NCBI GenBank assembly: GCA_973895155.1
Contig: OZ316891.1
Location: forward strand, 18,042,001-18,106,000
Length of the DNA: 64,000 bases
Direction of reading: 5' to 3'
DNA from: Marsupella aquatica
Lineage: Eukaryota > Marchantiophyta
Below, in pieces: positions 22,007 to 33,515 of this stretch. Made by a program: the position numbers and the translations under genes. Within the stretch, counting starts at the first letter, position 1, and each line of letters starts with the position of its first letter. A model generated the notes under the pieces. It ran no database searches. It saw only the letters and a list, made by a program, of their open reading frames with translations, and had not been told where the DNA came from.

Positions 22007-25000
22007 ATGTTACCACGAAGGTTGAGAGCAACATATCGGGAGATGGGTATGCCAGAAGAGGGAGAACCATCAGAGGGTGATTCCTCATCAAGTAATGATG
22101 TAGGTGGTGCTGATGAGGAAGCCGCACCTCGGACTGATGACCAGGTCATGCATGATCAAGATAGAGCCATGGATGACTTCATGGTTGATTGGTTTGGTGC
22201 CGATGTTGAGGATGATGTGCCTCACATTGGTCATGAGGTTGGCCCTTCAAATGACCCACGGCCACAACATACTCCAGAGGGACAACAACAATGGAAAGAG
22301 GCAGAGGAACATGCTCGAACACCTATTTTTGAGGGTGCTCGGTTGAGCCGTCTTTCTGCCATATTGGGGCTCTTGAACATTCAAGCCAAACACAAGACAA
22401 GCAATTCTATGTTATCAGACATATTTGAATATTGTCATGACTTGATGTTACCCTCGGAGAATGTGTTGCCAGGGACCTGGAAGGATGCAAAGAAGGTTCT
22501 CTCATCCATTGGTATGGATTACCATATTATTCATGCCTGTGTGAATGATTGCATGTTATTTCACGGGGATACAGCCCATATCACAGAATGCACAGTGTGT
22601 CATGAGCCACGGTATGAGCCAAACATGCTAACCCAGAAGGTACCAAGGAAAGCAGTTCATTGGTTCCCCATAATTCCTCGCTTGTTGCACATGTATAGAT
22701 GTTCTGACTTGGCCGAGTTGATGGTATGGCACAAGAAACATCGTTCGGAGCCCGGTGTCATGCAATTACCAGTTGACTCTCCAGATCAACATGGCCAGAT
22801 TTTGAGCGTGACCCTCGGCATGTGCGACTGGGGTTGGCATCAGATGGAGTTAGCCCTCATTCACTTGGAGGGAAGGGGAGACCTACATCGATCTGGCCTG
22901 TGGTTCTCATGAATTACAATCTTCCACCATGGTTGTCTATGAAAAAGGGTTTTTTGTTGCTATCTTTGATTATCCCAGGGCCAAAGAAGGTGAAGAACAT
23001 GGACACCTATTTGACATTACTGGTTCAGGAACTCCAAAAATTATGGGAAGGAGTATGGGCATATGATGGTCGAAAGACTACAGGGGGTACCCCACGGGTT
23101 TTCAAACTCAAAGGGGTTTGTATGTGGACCATGCATGACTACCCAGGTAAGAACTTTGTTGTTTAAATGCATCATATTCTAATGCATGGTATCCCCTCAT
23201 TTCCATGTGCTAATCCTAAAATAATGTGTGTTTATATGACCAGGATTTGGCTTTGTGAGTGGGTTGCAAACCCAAGGCTACAAGGCTTGCTCCACTTGTG
23301 GCCCAAGCCTTGGTGATGTAGCCAAGTATTCATCACATCTTCGCAAGATTGTTTATCTTGGGCATACAAAGTTTCTTCCAATAGGACATCAGATGAGGCG
23401 TGACCCACTACTATTTTCCTCTATTGATATGCCCTTTGGTGACGAGCGTGATGTACCTGAGCCAACAACTTTTACACACTGGAAAGACATGGCTGCAAGA
23501 GTGGCAAACCCAGAGGATCCCATGCAATTTGACGGTAGTGGCTTGACAAGGTGGAGTATATTAACCACTTTGCCCTATTGGGGTGAGTTGAAGATCCGTC
23601 ATCTATTAGACCCCATGCACATTGAGGGAAATGTGGGAAAGGCTTTGATAAAGGCTTTCTATGGAGAGAAAGACACTAACTTCAGGGAGGCTTGTGAGGA
23701 TCTTGAGATGCATCCAGACGTGTGGGTCATAAGTGATCCTATCACAGGGATCGAGCATCGACCTTCAGCTCCATGGGTGCTTCCTATTGGCCAGAGAAGG
23801 GAGTTTCAGAATCGCATAGGAGACATGCGGTTTCCTACTGGTTATGGTGCCAATCTCCGAAAGGCCTTTGGGATGGAGGACAATCATAAGTGGCCAAGGT
23901 ATCTCAAGACACATGACTACCATAGGTTATTGCAGCACATATTGCCTGTGGCCATAATAGGTTTGGCAAGTGAAGAAGTGCAAGATGCCCTTTGGTCATT
24001 GGGAAAACTATTGAGATGGGTATGCTCTAAGGAGATATATACTGATGAGATCCCTGGGATGGAGGTTTTGGCAGCAGAGGTGGTATGCAAGTTGGAGAAG
24101 GCCCTTCCTCCTTCCTTTTTTGACTGTCAAGTGCATTTACTTGTTCATCTTGTTCATGAGGTGGCCATTGTAGGTCCTGTGCATTGTCGGTGGATGTATT
24201 GGCTAGAATGATACATGGCAGTGTTAAAAGGTTATGTACGTAACCGTGCACGGGTTGAGGGAAGCATGGCTACAAGATACTTAGCAGCTGAGAGTATGTT
24301 CTATTGTAGTAACATATTGGCCACAATTGATTGTACCTCTCCCCGTACTTGGGTAGAGGAGAGGGAAGATGAAGAGGATCGTTTAACAGGTGCTAGGAAA
24401 ACTCGCATGTTGACACCAGTGGAGGTGAAACAACTGACCACATTCATGTTGAGTAACAGCACTATCATGGAAGAATGGAGGGATTTCTATGAGGATGCCA
24501 AAAGTAACAGCACAAGACCAAGGATTTTTCCAAAGTACCTTGACTACATGAAGGAGAAGTTAGTTGAGGTGGATGACATGGTGGTCAGGGGAGAGAGTGT
24601 ATTACATTTTCCGGCTATCACAGATGATGTTCGTACCATTGTTCATGGTCCCTTGAGAGTGGTTACAACAAGGACAGCAATGTGGACACAAGGAAGACAT
24701 TTCAGGTGATCTCCATCTACCTTAGTAACCTTTGATTTGAATCACTTGGTTTAATTTAATTCATTTGTAATACAAGCACGTATATTGAAGAGGCAGATTC
24801 TTGGTGTGTTCAATTAATTGGAATATGTTTGTATCTATTTTTGTGTAACATATCCTTATGGTTTGATGGATTTTAGGATTTCTTCCCTTGATGAGAAGAG
24901 GGGTCGTACCTTTGATTGTGGAGTTCAAGGACAATTCTCTCAAGATTCCCGCAGCAGTCGCCATGACACAAATATTATTCGAGATGTTGTGCCACATTAT

Positions 25001-25367
25001 GGAAAGGTAGAAGAGATTCTAGTGATATCTTATGATGCACAATCAAAGTTTGAAGAGTATGTCTTCAAGTGCAAGTGGTTCAAAGTGAACCTAGCTTGCA
25101 GGTAACAATCCTACTGCGGTTCAAGATGAGTGTGGATTTACACGACTGAAGACGTCTGCCACTAGTTTCCAGCCATCTCATTGGCAAACATCAGAGCCGT
25201 TCACTTTTCCAAGTCATGTGGAACAATGTTTCTATATTCCATACCCCCCAAACCCAGAGGAATGGTCACTTGTCATCACATATGTGCCACGGTCTCGTTC
25301 AATCGTTGGGGAAAAGCCTGATATTCTGGTTGTGTCCCAACCTGAAGATGATGAGGACCAAGTTTGA
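22007..25367 (+). pseudogene. TNPD-type (Transposase_21) CACTA transposase, damaged
   Basis: Exons are about 21985-23146, 23244-24705 and 24877-25367, with GT...AG introns 23147-23243 and 24706-24876. Family landmarks run in order: 'RLSRLSAILGLLNIQAKHK', 'IGMDYHIIHACVNDCMLF' with the C..C zinc motif after it, 'RLGLASDGV', 'NYNLPPWLSMKKGFLL' and 'IPGPKKVKNMD', then 'YPG|FGFVSGLQTQGYKACSTCG' across the first intron, 'LDPMHIEGNVGKALIKAF', and after the stop 'YVRNRARVEGSMA'. Lesions: a one-base shift near 22798; TGA at 24209-24211 where the family has Arg (WLE-R-Y); and a shift near 25101, after which the last exon stays open to 25367 (ends EDDEDQV). The protein would excise and insert the element but cannot be made whole from this copy. 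Confidence 0.9.
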
Positions 25368-26155
25368 GGGGTCTGTGTTTGTGGATATATAGCTACACGG
25401 ATATATAGTTAGATTTGATGATATGAAGATTTCTCTTCTCGGTAGAATGGAGAAATATGTGCTTCTCAATTATCAATAAACTTATGTTTTGTAAGTATAT
25501 CATTTTCAAATGTTGTTTTCTATATCTCCCATCCCTACCCCACACTCACCACACCTTTTGGTAGACTTTATGCAAAGAAAACTCATGTTGCTTGTAGTCC
25601 TCTATCCTCCATGCTTTCCTAATCCCCCCCTAGCTGTTCTCCTTATTACTTGTACCCACCTCCCTCCTCCTTTCTTTCATTGTCTGTCCCTCTTATTAAA
25701 CCCTCCTTCCTCCTTCCTCTCCTTGTCCCAACCCCTGGCTTTCTATTTCAACCCTATACTTTCCTTACTTTCCACCCCTGTCCCCCACTCTTACCTATAC
25801 AACCTAGCTTCTCTCCTCCCTCCTAAACCTATACCCTTAAACCTCCCTCATTTCCTTCTCCCTCTCTAAACCAATACCCTCCCTCCTTTCCTTGTCCCTC
25901 TCTAAACCCTAAACTCCCTCCTTTTTATTTTCACTCCCTAAATCCAAACCCTCCCTAAAACTATATCTACATACCCTTCCTCCTCCCTCATTTCCTTGTG
26001 CCCCCTAAACCTGTATCCTCCCTCTTGGATCCCTCCGTTCCTTGTCCCTCCTAGCCCCATTCCCTTCCTCCTCCTTTTCATTGTCCCTCCCTAAAAATGA
26101 CATGTATCCACCCTCCTTTACCCTCCCTCCCCAATCCCATTCCTTTTCCACCTCT
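25368..26155. repeat. Polypyrimidine-rich region (CCCTCCT/CCCTAAA-like)
   Basis: From about 25510 the top strand is almost pure C/T with recurrent CCTCCCTCCT and CCCTAAACC motifs. The open frame across it is a composition artefact. It follows the end of the transposase gene. Confidence 0.7.
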
Positions 26156-26159
26156 TTGA

Positions 26160-26715
26160 AGCGCTCATAATATTTTGCGAAACATCTTGCGAAACCCCTA
26201 CACCCGCAAACTCATCGCTACATTTGCGATACTTAACTGCTCCCTAATTGCCATCATTCCCTCATCGCAAACTTCCGAAGATACCACCATCTCAAAGTTG
26301 CAAAACCAAAACATTCACAAAATGAGACCCTAGACAGGCACAGGATTTGCGAGCCTATTACTATCGCAAGTTAGCCATATATTCCACAAACATCGCTCAT
26401 TTGCGAGACAATAAGACTCGCAAAATATTTTGAGATGCTTAAATATTCGCAACCATATAGTTTTCCGGCGCATCTCAATGAATTTGCAAAGCGGTAAAGA
26501 TCGCTAACTTGTTCAATGGTAATTGCTTCGGAAATGTTTTGCGATACCTGAAGTGTCGTAAAATGTTGCGATGGTCTAAGTTTTGCAATTATGTGTTGCG
26601 ATGTGTGTAGATTCGCTAAGTGCGATGCGTATCGGATCGCAAGTTTAGCGATGAGATTAATCTTGCAAAGCTTTCTTCCTCTTGTAAAACGCCTTCGCAA
26701 AATTGGCAAATATGT
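26160..26715. repeat. TTGCGA motif cluster D
   Basis: A fourth dense group of TTGCGA/TCGCAA copies, downstream of the transposase gene and inside the CACTA element. It is similar in length and density to the cluster at 15.9-16.3 kb. Confidence 0.7.
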
Positions 26716-28033
26716 AGTAGTGTCTCTCAATGTTAAAGGGATGTAGTCAGTCCCTGCCCGAGTAACAACATTGGAATTAAGGGCTCAAAGAATTAAAACT
26801 GCGTCTTAAAGGTACTAGACAGACAGTAACAGTGAGGAAGGAAGCTGAGGTTTCGTAGGCATTCACTGTCTATTACATGAAGCGGGCCAAGGACATTGTC
26901 TACAGGTGTAGCGCATGCAATAGGGGTTTTAGGAGCTAAGGAGGCAATGGAGTTCAAGAGCAACATTGTGGGTGCATTGGAGGCCGTGAGGGGAATGAAA
27001 GAATGTTGACGAGTTACAAGATCAATGGAGCTTATAGATGGCTAAATAATCACCACCAGGAGGCCACATAACCTTATAACCACATGCAAGTGACAATATA
27101 GCAAGGCAGGGAAGAACAGGCAAAAACATGACAGAAAAAACAATTCAGCATGCAATTGAAAATGCAAGCACGTAGGACATTCATAAGAGAATTTCAAGTG
27201 CAATTCCGGATTGCCGAGCTGCAAGCTCCAAAATACCTACAAGATTGCAGGCGTCAGGTTTTCCACTCCTGCTCTTCCACGACCAGCTTCCAATTGCTCA
27301 AGTGCTGTCCAATCGCAATCTAGAGGATTACCTTTGGCAGGCCTTTCGAGAGACTTCACACTTCAAGCCTTTCGAGTATTTACAACGCACCATGGCAACC
27401 AGATTGACAACACATGAAAAACAGCCAAGACAAGGAGAGAAGTACTTGCAAGATATCACAACTACCAATAGAGCGTAGTGACAGGCAGACAACAACTTTG
27501 AATACTGGCATTTATTTTTAATGGGACGTGTTGGCAACTCAAGTTCATATGATAATTTTGGGACAACTTCACTCGGATCCCTATCGTACTGCATACCTTA
27601 GAGGTCTACAACAATCAAAGTTGTGATCTCTTTTTTTTTAATCTTTTTTTTATTTTTATGTTGGGAAGATCATCATGAGTATAAGAATTGAACAGCCATC
27701 TTGTCTGTGAGCCCGAAAAACCTCGAAAAGAACAAGCTCTTACTCCTGGTTGTCAACTTTTCGCAAAAAGACATGAACAGCTTCCAGAATTGGCATCCTA
27801 ACCCTACAAAACTTGCTGGAAGGGGGCCTTCTGATAGGTTGTATATTATCCAACAGCCAGAACAACTCAGACACTATCAGGTTCTAGTGATTACTACTGC
27901 TCCCACCCCAATAGACATTAGTCCCTGTGATCGCTATGAGAAATCTCAAGAGGTGGCAGGTGAACCATTGTAAGTGGTGGACTAAGGACAAGGAAATTGT
28001 TGACAGTAAATATCCTAAGGAAAGAAATGGTGG
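26716..28033. other. Unrecognised internal CACTA sequence
   Basis: No supported gene. Short open frames (for example 27211-27417 and 27701-27973) show no domain. It may be captured host DNA, as the neighbouring SmE copy is. Confidence 0.35.
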
Positions 28034-28274
28034 TCACTTGCCCGTGTTCATCATCAGTGTGATATTATCACCTTTGAGGAGAATTCGACCAAGAGGTTTC
28101 CGCGTCTTCTTCTTTAATGAGATTTCCTCGGCATCCTCGAGGACCAAATTCATGTATTCATCAAAACCGATGATGCGTCCCTCTATTCTGAGGTCCTTCT
28201 GCTCGAACAACCAAATCTGAATCCTTGATTTACTTTGCAGAAACCAAAAAATAATAAACTTTGGTGGTCGCCAT
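28034..28274 (-). pseudogene. Captured retrocopy of small nuclear ribonucleoprotein E (SmE)
   Basis: On the minus strand an ATG at 28274 begins 'MATTKV'. The C-terminal two thirds then read '[19 protein letters not shown]', '[15 protein letters not shown]' and '[18 protein letters not shown]', ending at the TGA at 28036-28034. These are the Sm1 and Sm2 motifs of SmE, a subunit of the heptameric Sm ring on spliceosomal snRNAs. Between the start and the Sm1 strand about ten residues are missing and the frame changes (241 nt, not a multiple of three). No intron interrupts it, so it looks like a processed copy carried by the transposon. It is close to plant SmE in sequence and unlikely to yield a working protein. 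Confidence 0.85.
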
Positions 28275-31200
28275 GATTGCCGAGCGAAGTGAGGCCCCTC
28301 TTTAACAAATTGCTGTCCGCCCGTCCGCAGGGCCCTTGTCCGTAGCAAGAAATCGCACGGAACAGGGTGATAACGAAACCGGAGAGGTTCTTAATTATTT
28401 TCAGCTGCTTGTTCGACACTAATAACCGGGAGTCGCGATCGGCACAAACAAGTTCAACTGACCTGTAGAAGCAATCATTTCAGAAATTTCAGTAAGTCAA
28501 ATTCGAAGATCACTGAATGCTGGAAAAACCCGTGCACAGACAGAGTGTTTAGAAAGCTAAGATTTCTGTGCTGGGCATTGACAAATGCTTATCCCAACCG
28601 TAGTAGCGAACGAAAATGAGACATAGTTTTAGTAGACCTAAGAGTTATACGCGGGAGCTTGAGAACATGCTACGACCTAGTTGCAAACCACCTGAACGAG
28701 ATAGTGTTAATTAATAAATACAGCTAAGAAGGTTGCTCTTCGGAGCTGTAACAAAACGCTTCAACCTGCTGTAGTTGCCGAACGAATTGACGACTGAAAC
28801 GAGCGCTCCCAGACACCGAGTAAGAGAAGGAAAAGGGCAACAAGAGGCAACCTATCAAAGTTGTGATCTATGTTAGAGAAACTCACCAATGACTTGGATG
28901 CGCTGCAACGCCTTTGTAGTCGATTGATTGATGTTTGCAACTCCGGCAAAGTCTAGTTTTTGGAAGAAAAGTAGACGGGCTCAGTTGCAGAGTCCGTCCA
29001 TCTCTCTGAAGTGACTCCCCCCTCCTTGGCGCAAGGTCCCCTGTTCAGCCAAGAGATCCGCTTCAATCAGCAGCTTCACTGTCCGCAGAAAGGGGGCTCA
29101 GGTGGCTTGCTTAACTTAAACATCCTAAATCACCAGCTCTGGAAAGAATTGGCTTTGGGAATTTGTTATTCCAGCCACTATAGATTACATATACAAATTT
29201 GCACTCTAGAATTGAAATGTGTGGAAGTGTAAGACTCTCACCTTAGAATAGCCTCACACAAAAGTTGTTGAGCATGTTGGGGCTCAAAGATGGAACAATG
29301 GCTACCGCCCATTGACGGTGAAGGGCATTCTCGGTTTGGACCTCCTCTCTCCAACCCCTTCTAACCCGCACCTCCAAAGTTGATTCGGGAGTTGATTAGC
29401 AATAACGTCGCTCCTATGCCAAAGGCACCAAGAACCAAGCCAAAAGAAAGGGTTTAGCAAAGGGAGAGCGATGTAGTGTGCACTGATCAATGACTCAAAG
29501 TTGACGTCGAACCCTCCATTGCGCTAGCTATTGGCGATTGCCACATAGAGAGCAGCCGTATGTAGCAAACTGTAATGCAGATACTCCCGTCAAAGGTCGA
29601 TGCGTCACACTCAGCTTTAGAGGAAGGATAAACAATTGAGCAGCATTGCATTGTGCAAAAATGTTGGAGAAGCACATTGCTTCCAGGCCCGAGCTCACCT
29701 CCTTCCCCTTTCACCACTTCGCAGCTCCTCCAAGAGACATTCACTCAAGGGCACATCACGCAGTTGCTTGCCCTCCTCAGAAGCTCAACACCACAGCCAC
29801 CAAAGTTGTCAGCTCCCACTGCAACTGAACAGGTCACTACCAAAAGCCCGCTCCCACCGCAGCTGAACAAGTGAGCGACACAAGAGTGTAGGACCTCCGC
29901 CAAGCCCAGGGCAGCAGCTCAATGAAACTCAATTTGCAACTCGTCTCACTCTCGCTCTTGCTACAAAGAAAAAAAAGCGCAGGTCAAACTCCTTTGTGGC
30001 CTCAGTCCCCACCGCTTTCCCCAAGCTATGGAAAACTACTAGCAGCTTGCGCTCACAGCATGACATCCAGGTCTTTAGCCAACTGCACACTGGAAACCGA
30101 GAGAAGTGAGCGCAGTCGCGCAAGGCCAAAAAAGACCAAAGTTGAGCCAAAGCAAAACTTTACTAATGTATTTACAGTCAAGCATGAGGGCAATTAGGTA
30201 AGTAGAAGACCACGCATTCCCGCAAAGAGTTGTAGGTTCTCGTCACTTCCTCGCCTCTGTATAGAAGGTCGACCGTTGTATCTCGGGTACCCAATGATAG
30301 TGGAGATGAATGCAAATAGGCCTCACCAATCGCCAGTCATCCGTGATAAACCTCCCGACAACCTTGCTCCTATACACCTTAGCACCCGCGTTGTCACCAC
30401 AGGAAAGACGAATGTAAGATTTAGGGCCCACCTAAACCCTATAGTGAGATTGCAGTCGACAATGGGTCATATAGCAAAGGTCGAAGCTCCAAGCCCTACG
30501 CAATGACATGAAATCCCACCTCCAAAAGCGCTAAATGTATTGACTGAGTGCGATCAGGTGCAAGAGTCGAGAGCAACTGAGGAAAAGTGCATTATCGGGC
30601 GCAAAGTGTTTGGCCTTGGATTCCCTTGCAGAAACATGAAGGAAAACCCTGGTGGTAGCCGTCGACACTTTGTGCAATTTTCCTTTACAAAATCCGTTTA
30701 CCCTAAACATTGAGTCGACTGGAAGGACTCGTTCATAGGCATTCTGCAAGCACCTAACACATTTAGACGTAAGTTCACAGTTAGGATTAAACGGTAACTA
30801 AGACCAAGGGTGCATGCATTTTTTTTTGGGGGGGGGCTTTTAGTTGGGTATTTTGGGTATATTGGGTTAGATAAATATCCTAAGTCACCCAGATGGCAAA
30901 AAACAACACCTACCCTTAAACTCACCCTCCTCAAGCATAAACCCTCTGAAAACCCATTGGACATTTGGAGTCATTGGTAAAAGAGGGTTAAATGGATGAA
31001 GAATGGACCGGGGGGGATGGATGCCGACGATCCAATGGTCCCTAAACCCCCATCCCCTTAACATGCAACCCCCGACCCTTGACATCAAACCGAGTGTTCT
31101 TCGGCTGGACAACCCCCTAACCCTAAACCCACACCCCCTTGAGACCGGTACAAATCTACCTTTGTGCATCTCGGCCTTTTATAGATGGAGTTAGTAATCG

Positions 31201-31374
31201 ATCCCTCCGTAGTCCACCCTCCATGAACCTCACTCCAAAACCTTTTTGGTCACAAATAAGGCCATTTATTGAGTTATGCCCCTTGCTATCACCCTCTTTA
31301 TAGAATTACCCCTCCTCAACATAAGTGAACATTACCCATGATGTGCTAGACTATTCACCGTTCACAAAGTAGCA
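28275..31374. other. Unrecognised right-hand CACTA interior
   Basis: About 3.1 kb without a supported gene. Short Ala/Ser/Pro-rich frames occur at 29640-30200 and a G-run with CCCTAA-like low-complexity sequence at 30820-31170. The part just beyond 28274 is probably the 5' untranslated part of the SmE copy. Other captured fragments are possible. Confidence 0.35.
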
Positions 31375-31509
31375 AGGTTACTTCTCATAGTCTTTTAGTG
31401 AACTATAAAACACTAATAGTCTTTTGTAGTCTTCAACAAAACCGGTGCAATGGGTGCGAGTCGTTTCAAGTATGGAAAAAGGACTTAGTGGGCTTAGTCC
31501 TATAAGGTA
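31375..31509. repeat. Right subterminal repeats of CACTA
   Basis: TAGTCTTTTAGTGAACT, TAGTCTTTTGTAGTCTTC and GAGTCGTTTC resemble the left subterminal motifs, in keeping with paired TNPA-type binding sites. Confidence 0.65.
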
Positions 31510-31539
31510 TGGTCTAAATTGCCCCGGTTTCTACTAGTG
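31510..31539 (-). repeat. Right terminal inverted repeat of CACTA
   Basis: Read on the minus strand it begins with the same 18 bases as the left end and is followed by the second AAC copy at 31540-31542. Confidence 0.95.
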
Positions 31540-31765
31540 AACTGAATAACTTGTAAGTATCAATCAGCATTAATTTTGCAATAAATGAGGAGAGTAGTTG
31601 CCTTAAATCACGCATTCAATGCATGAATTGAGTCAATGAAGTTATGGTCCAATTTCTCACTCCGATTTTGATCAATCCGTGTTTCAAGTCCAATACAGAA
31701 GCAATGTATCAGAAGTACTAGTAGAGGATCTGAATGAATTCTCTAGTCTAAAATTGTATGGCGTT

Positions 31766-32740
31766 GTTAGTAGGATGACCTGATTTTTCGGTTACACATG
31801 TAGTTCATCATGCACACAGTCGCGTGAACCAATTTATCTCGTGTCTTTTGATATTGTTTATTGTAGTCGACAGCCTAGCGAATTGGCCAGCAATCTATTT
31901 TAAAACCGAGGTCTTCGTTTCATCACGCGCACGGTCGCGTTAATATTTTAGAGGTCAGCGAAAGCTCTGCACTCTTAGACGTAATCGCCCTTTATTTCTC
32001 AGATCTTCTTGATCTCAACTTGTTAGTAGGATGACCTGATTTTTTGGTTACACATGTAGTTCATCACGCACATAGTCGCGTGAACCAATTTATCTCGTGT
32101 CTTTTGATATTGTTTATTGTAGTCGATAGCCTAGCGAATTGGCCAGCAATCTATTTTAAAACCGAGGTCTACGTTTCATCATGTGCCCGGTCGTGAAAAT
32201 ATTTTAGAGGTCAGCGAAAGCTCTGCACTCTTAGACGTAATCGCCCTTTATTTCTCAGATCTTCCTGATCTCAACTTGTTAGTAGGATGACCTGTTTTTT
32301 TGGTTACACATGTAGTTCATCACGCGCACAGTCGCATGAACCAATTTATCTCAGGTCTTTTTGATATTGTTTATTGTAGTCGACTGCCTAGCGAATTGGC
32401 CAGAAATCTATTTTAAAACCGAGGTCTTCATTTCATCATGCGCCCGGTCGCGTTAATGTTTTAGAGGTCAGCGAAAGCTCTGCACTCTTAGACGTAATCG
32501 CCCTTTATTTCTCAGATCTACCTGATCTCAACTTGTTAGTAGGATGACCTGTTTTTGTGGTTACACATGTAGTTCATTACGCACACAGTCACGTGAACCA
32601 ATTTATCTCAGGTCTTTTTGATATTGTTTATTGTAGTCGATAGCCTAGCGAATTGGCCAGAAATCTATTTTAAAACCAACATCTTCGTTTCATCACGCGC
32701 CTGGTCGCGAAAATGTTTTAGAGGTCAGAGGAATCTCGTG
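31766..32740. repeat. 256-bp tandem repeat, about 3.8 copies
   Basis: Units begin with GTTAGTAGGATGACCTG at 31766, 32022, 32278 and 32535 and differ by scattered substitutions. Each unit has two short GC hairpins of the type CACGCG..CGCGTG, in contexts such as GTTCATCACGCG-CACAGT-CGCGTGAAC. It lies just outside the right end of the CACTA element. Confidence 0.9.
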
Positions 32741-32972
32741 GATGATTTTTCCTTGATTGCAAAAATGGTTACATTGATCCCGAAGGACTTCGGATGTGGA
32801 ATCCATATCCACTAGCACTATCCAGGAATTTAACTGACTTGGTCTTTTGAACACTATTTTCCACGGGATGAAATTAAGCTACACAGTATCTATAACAAGT
32901 TCTAACTTGAACTACTCTTGAATCTGTAGTTCTAATCTTCGACTACTCAAAATATTGTTGACTTCGATCGAG

Positions 32973-33515
32973 TCAGTCATTCCAAGATGAAGGCATCCAC
33001 TCATCGGTGTCTGGTGTGGATTCCCTTGAATCCAGAAATTCTTCCTTTGCCCAAGTCCTAACGTCCATAGATTTTCTCGGCTTGCTCTTTCTGTAATACA
33101 AATCAGAATCTTCGTTCATCTCTAATTGCCTTTTCTTCGGTGCGTCCACTTCCTTGGCCTCCTTCTTGACTGTCTTAGCGTCTGTTGCTGCTTCCCCCGA
33201 AATGGATTTGACGCATGCTTTGGCCTTCAACTTCTCCCCCCTCGAAATGGATTCCACGAGGGCTTTGCCCTTTAACTTCTCCCCTGATGCCATCTTTGTA
33301 GTCATCTCTATCGGATTGGTCTCCATCTGATCTTCCATCGACAAATGTGGCAAACAATGTCGTCTCTCACAAAACATTTGACCCGATTTAGTCACCGTAA
33401 ACATTATATTACATCGCTGACACATTCTGTAAGGAGTACCACAAATTCTATACGTCAAACCTTCTAAATCGTCCGTCGGAACATCCTCATTCTTCAAGCT
33501 CAGTGGAGTAGTCAT
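32973..33515 (-). CDS. Orphan 180-residue protein with Cys-rich head
   Basis: A true ATG at 33515-33513 opens a 180-codon frame. Residues about 24-56 contain Cys residues spaced as in a zinc-binding module (ICGTPYRMCQRCNIMF, then MFCERRHC). The middle has two near-repeats (SISRGEKLKGKA-like) and the C-terminus is charged (KKEAKEVDAPKKR, DSDLYYRKSKPRKS). I do not recognise the family. It lies between the 256-bp repeat and the DUF7869-type transposon and might be an accessory ORF of either, or an exon of a larger gene. Confidence 0.45.
   Translation of the reverse strand: MTTPLSLKNEDVPTDDLEGLTYRICGTPYRMCQRCNIMFTVTKSGQMFCERRHCLPHLSMEDQMETNPIEMTTKMASGEKLKGKALVESISRGEKLKAKACVKSISGEAATDAKTVKKEAKEVDAPKKRQLEMNEDSDLYYRKSKPRKSMDVRTWAKEEFLDSRESTPDTDEWMPSSWND

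Larger units (their letters stand above)
11722..31539. mobile_element. Complete 19.8-kb CACTA (En/Spm) transposon
   Basis: Both ends carry CACTAGTAGAAACCGGGG in inverted orientation (11722-11739 and the complement of 31522-31539). Similarity then continues for another 12 bp or so (TATTTAGACC versus AATTTAGACC). The flanks show the expected 3-bp duplication, AAC at 11719-11721 and AAC at 31540-31542. Inside are two TNPA-like genes on the minus strand, a SET-domain gene and a TNPD-type transposase on the plus strand, subterminal repeats at both ends, TTGCGA-motif clusters and captured sequence including an SmE retrocopy. The transposase gene is broken, so this copy would need transposase supplied in trans. 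The short target duplication and TIR sequence are diagnostic of the superfamily. Confidence 0.95.

Noticed and set aside
24027-24251. Minus-strand ORF within the transposase
   Set aside because: Shadow frame of the TNPD coding sequence.
25510-25869. 119-codon hydrophobic-looking ORF
   Set aside because: Translation of a polypyrimidine tract (Leu/Pro/Ser only); composition artefact.
28034-28348. Functional SmE gene
   Set aside because: Part of the N-terminal coding region is missing and the start codon is out of frame with the Sm fold.
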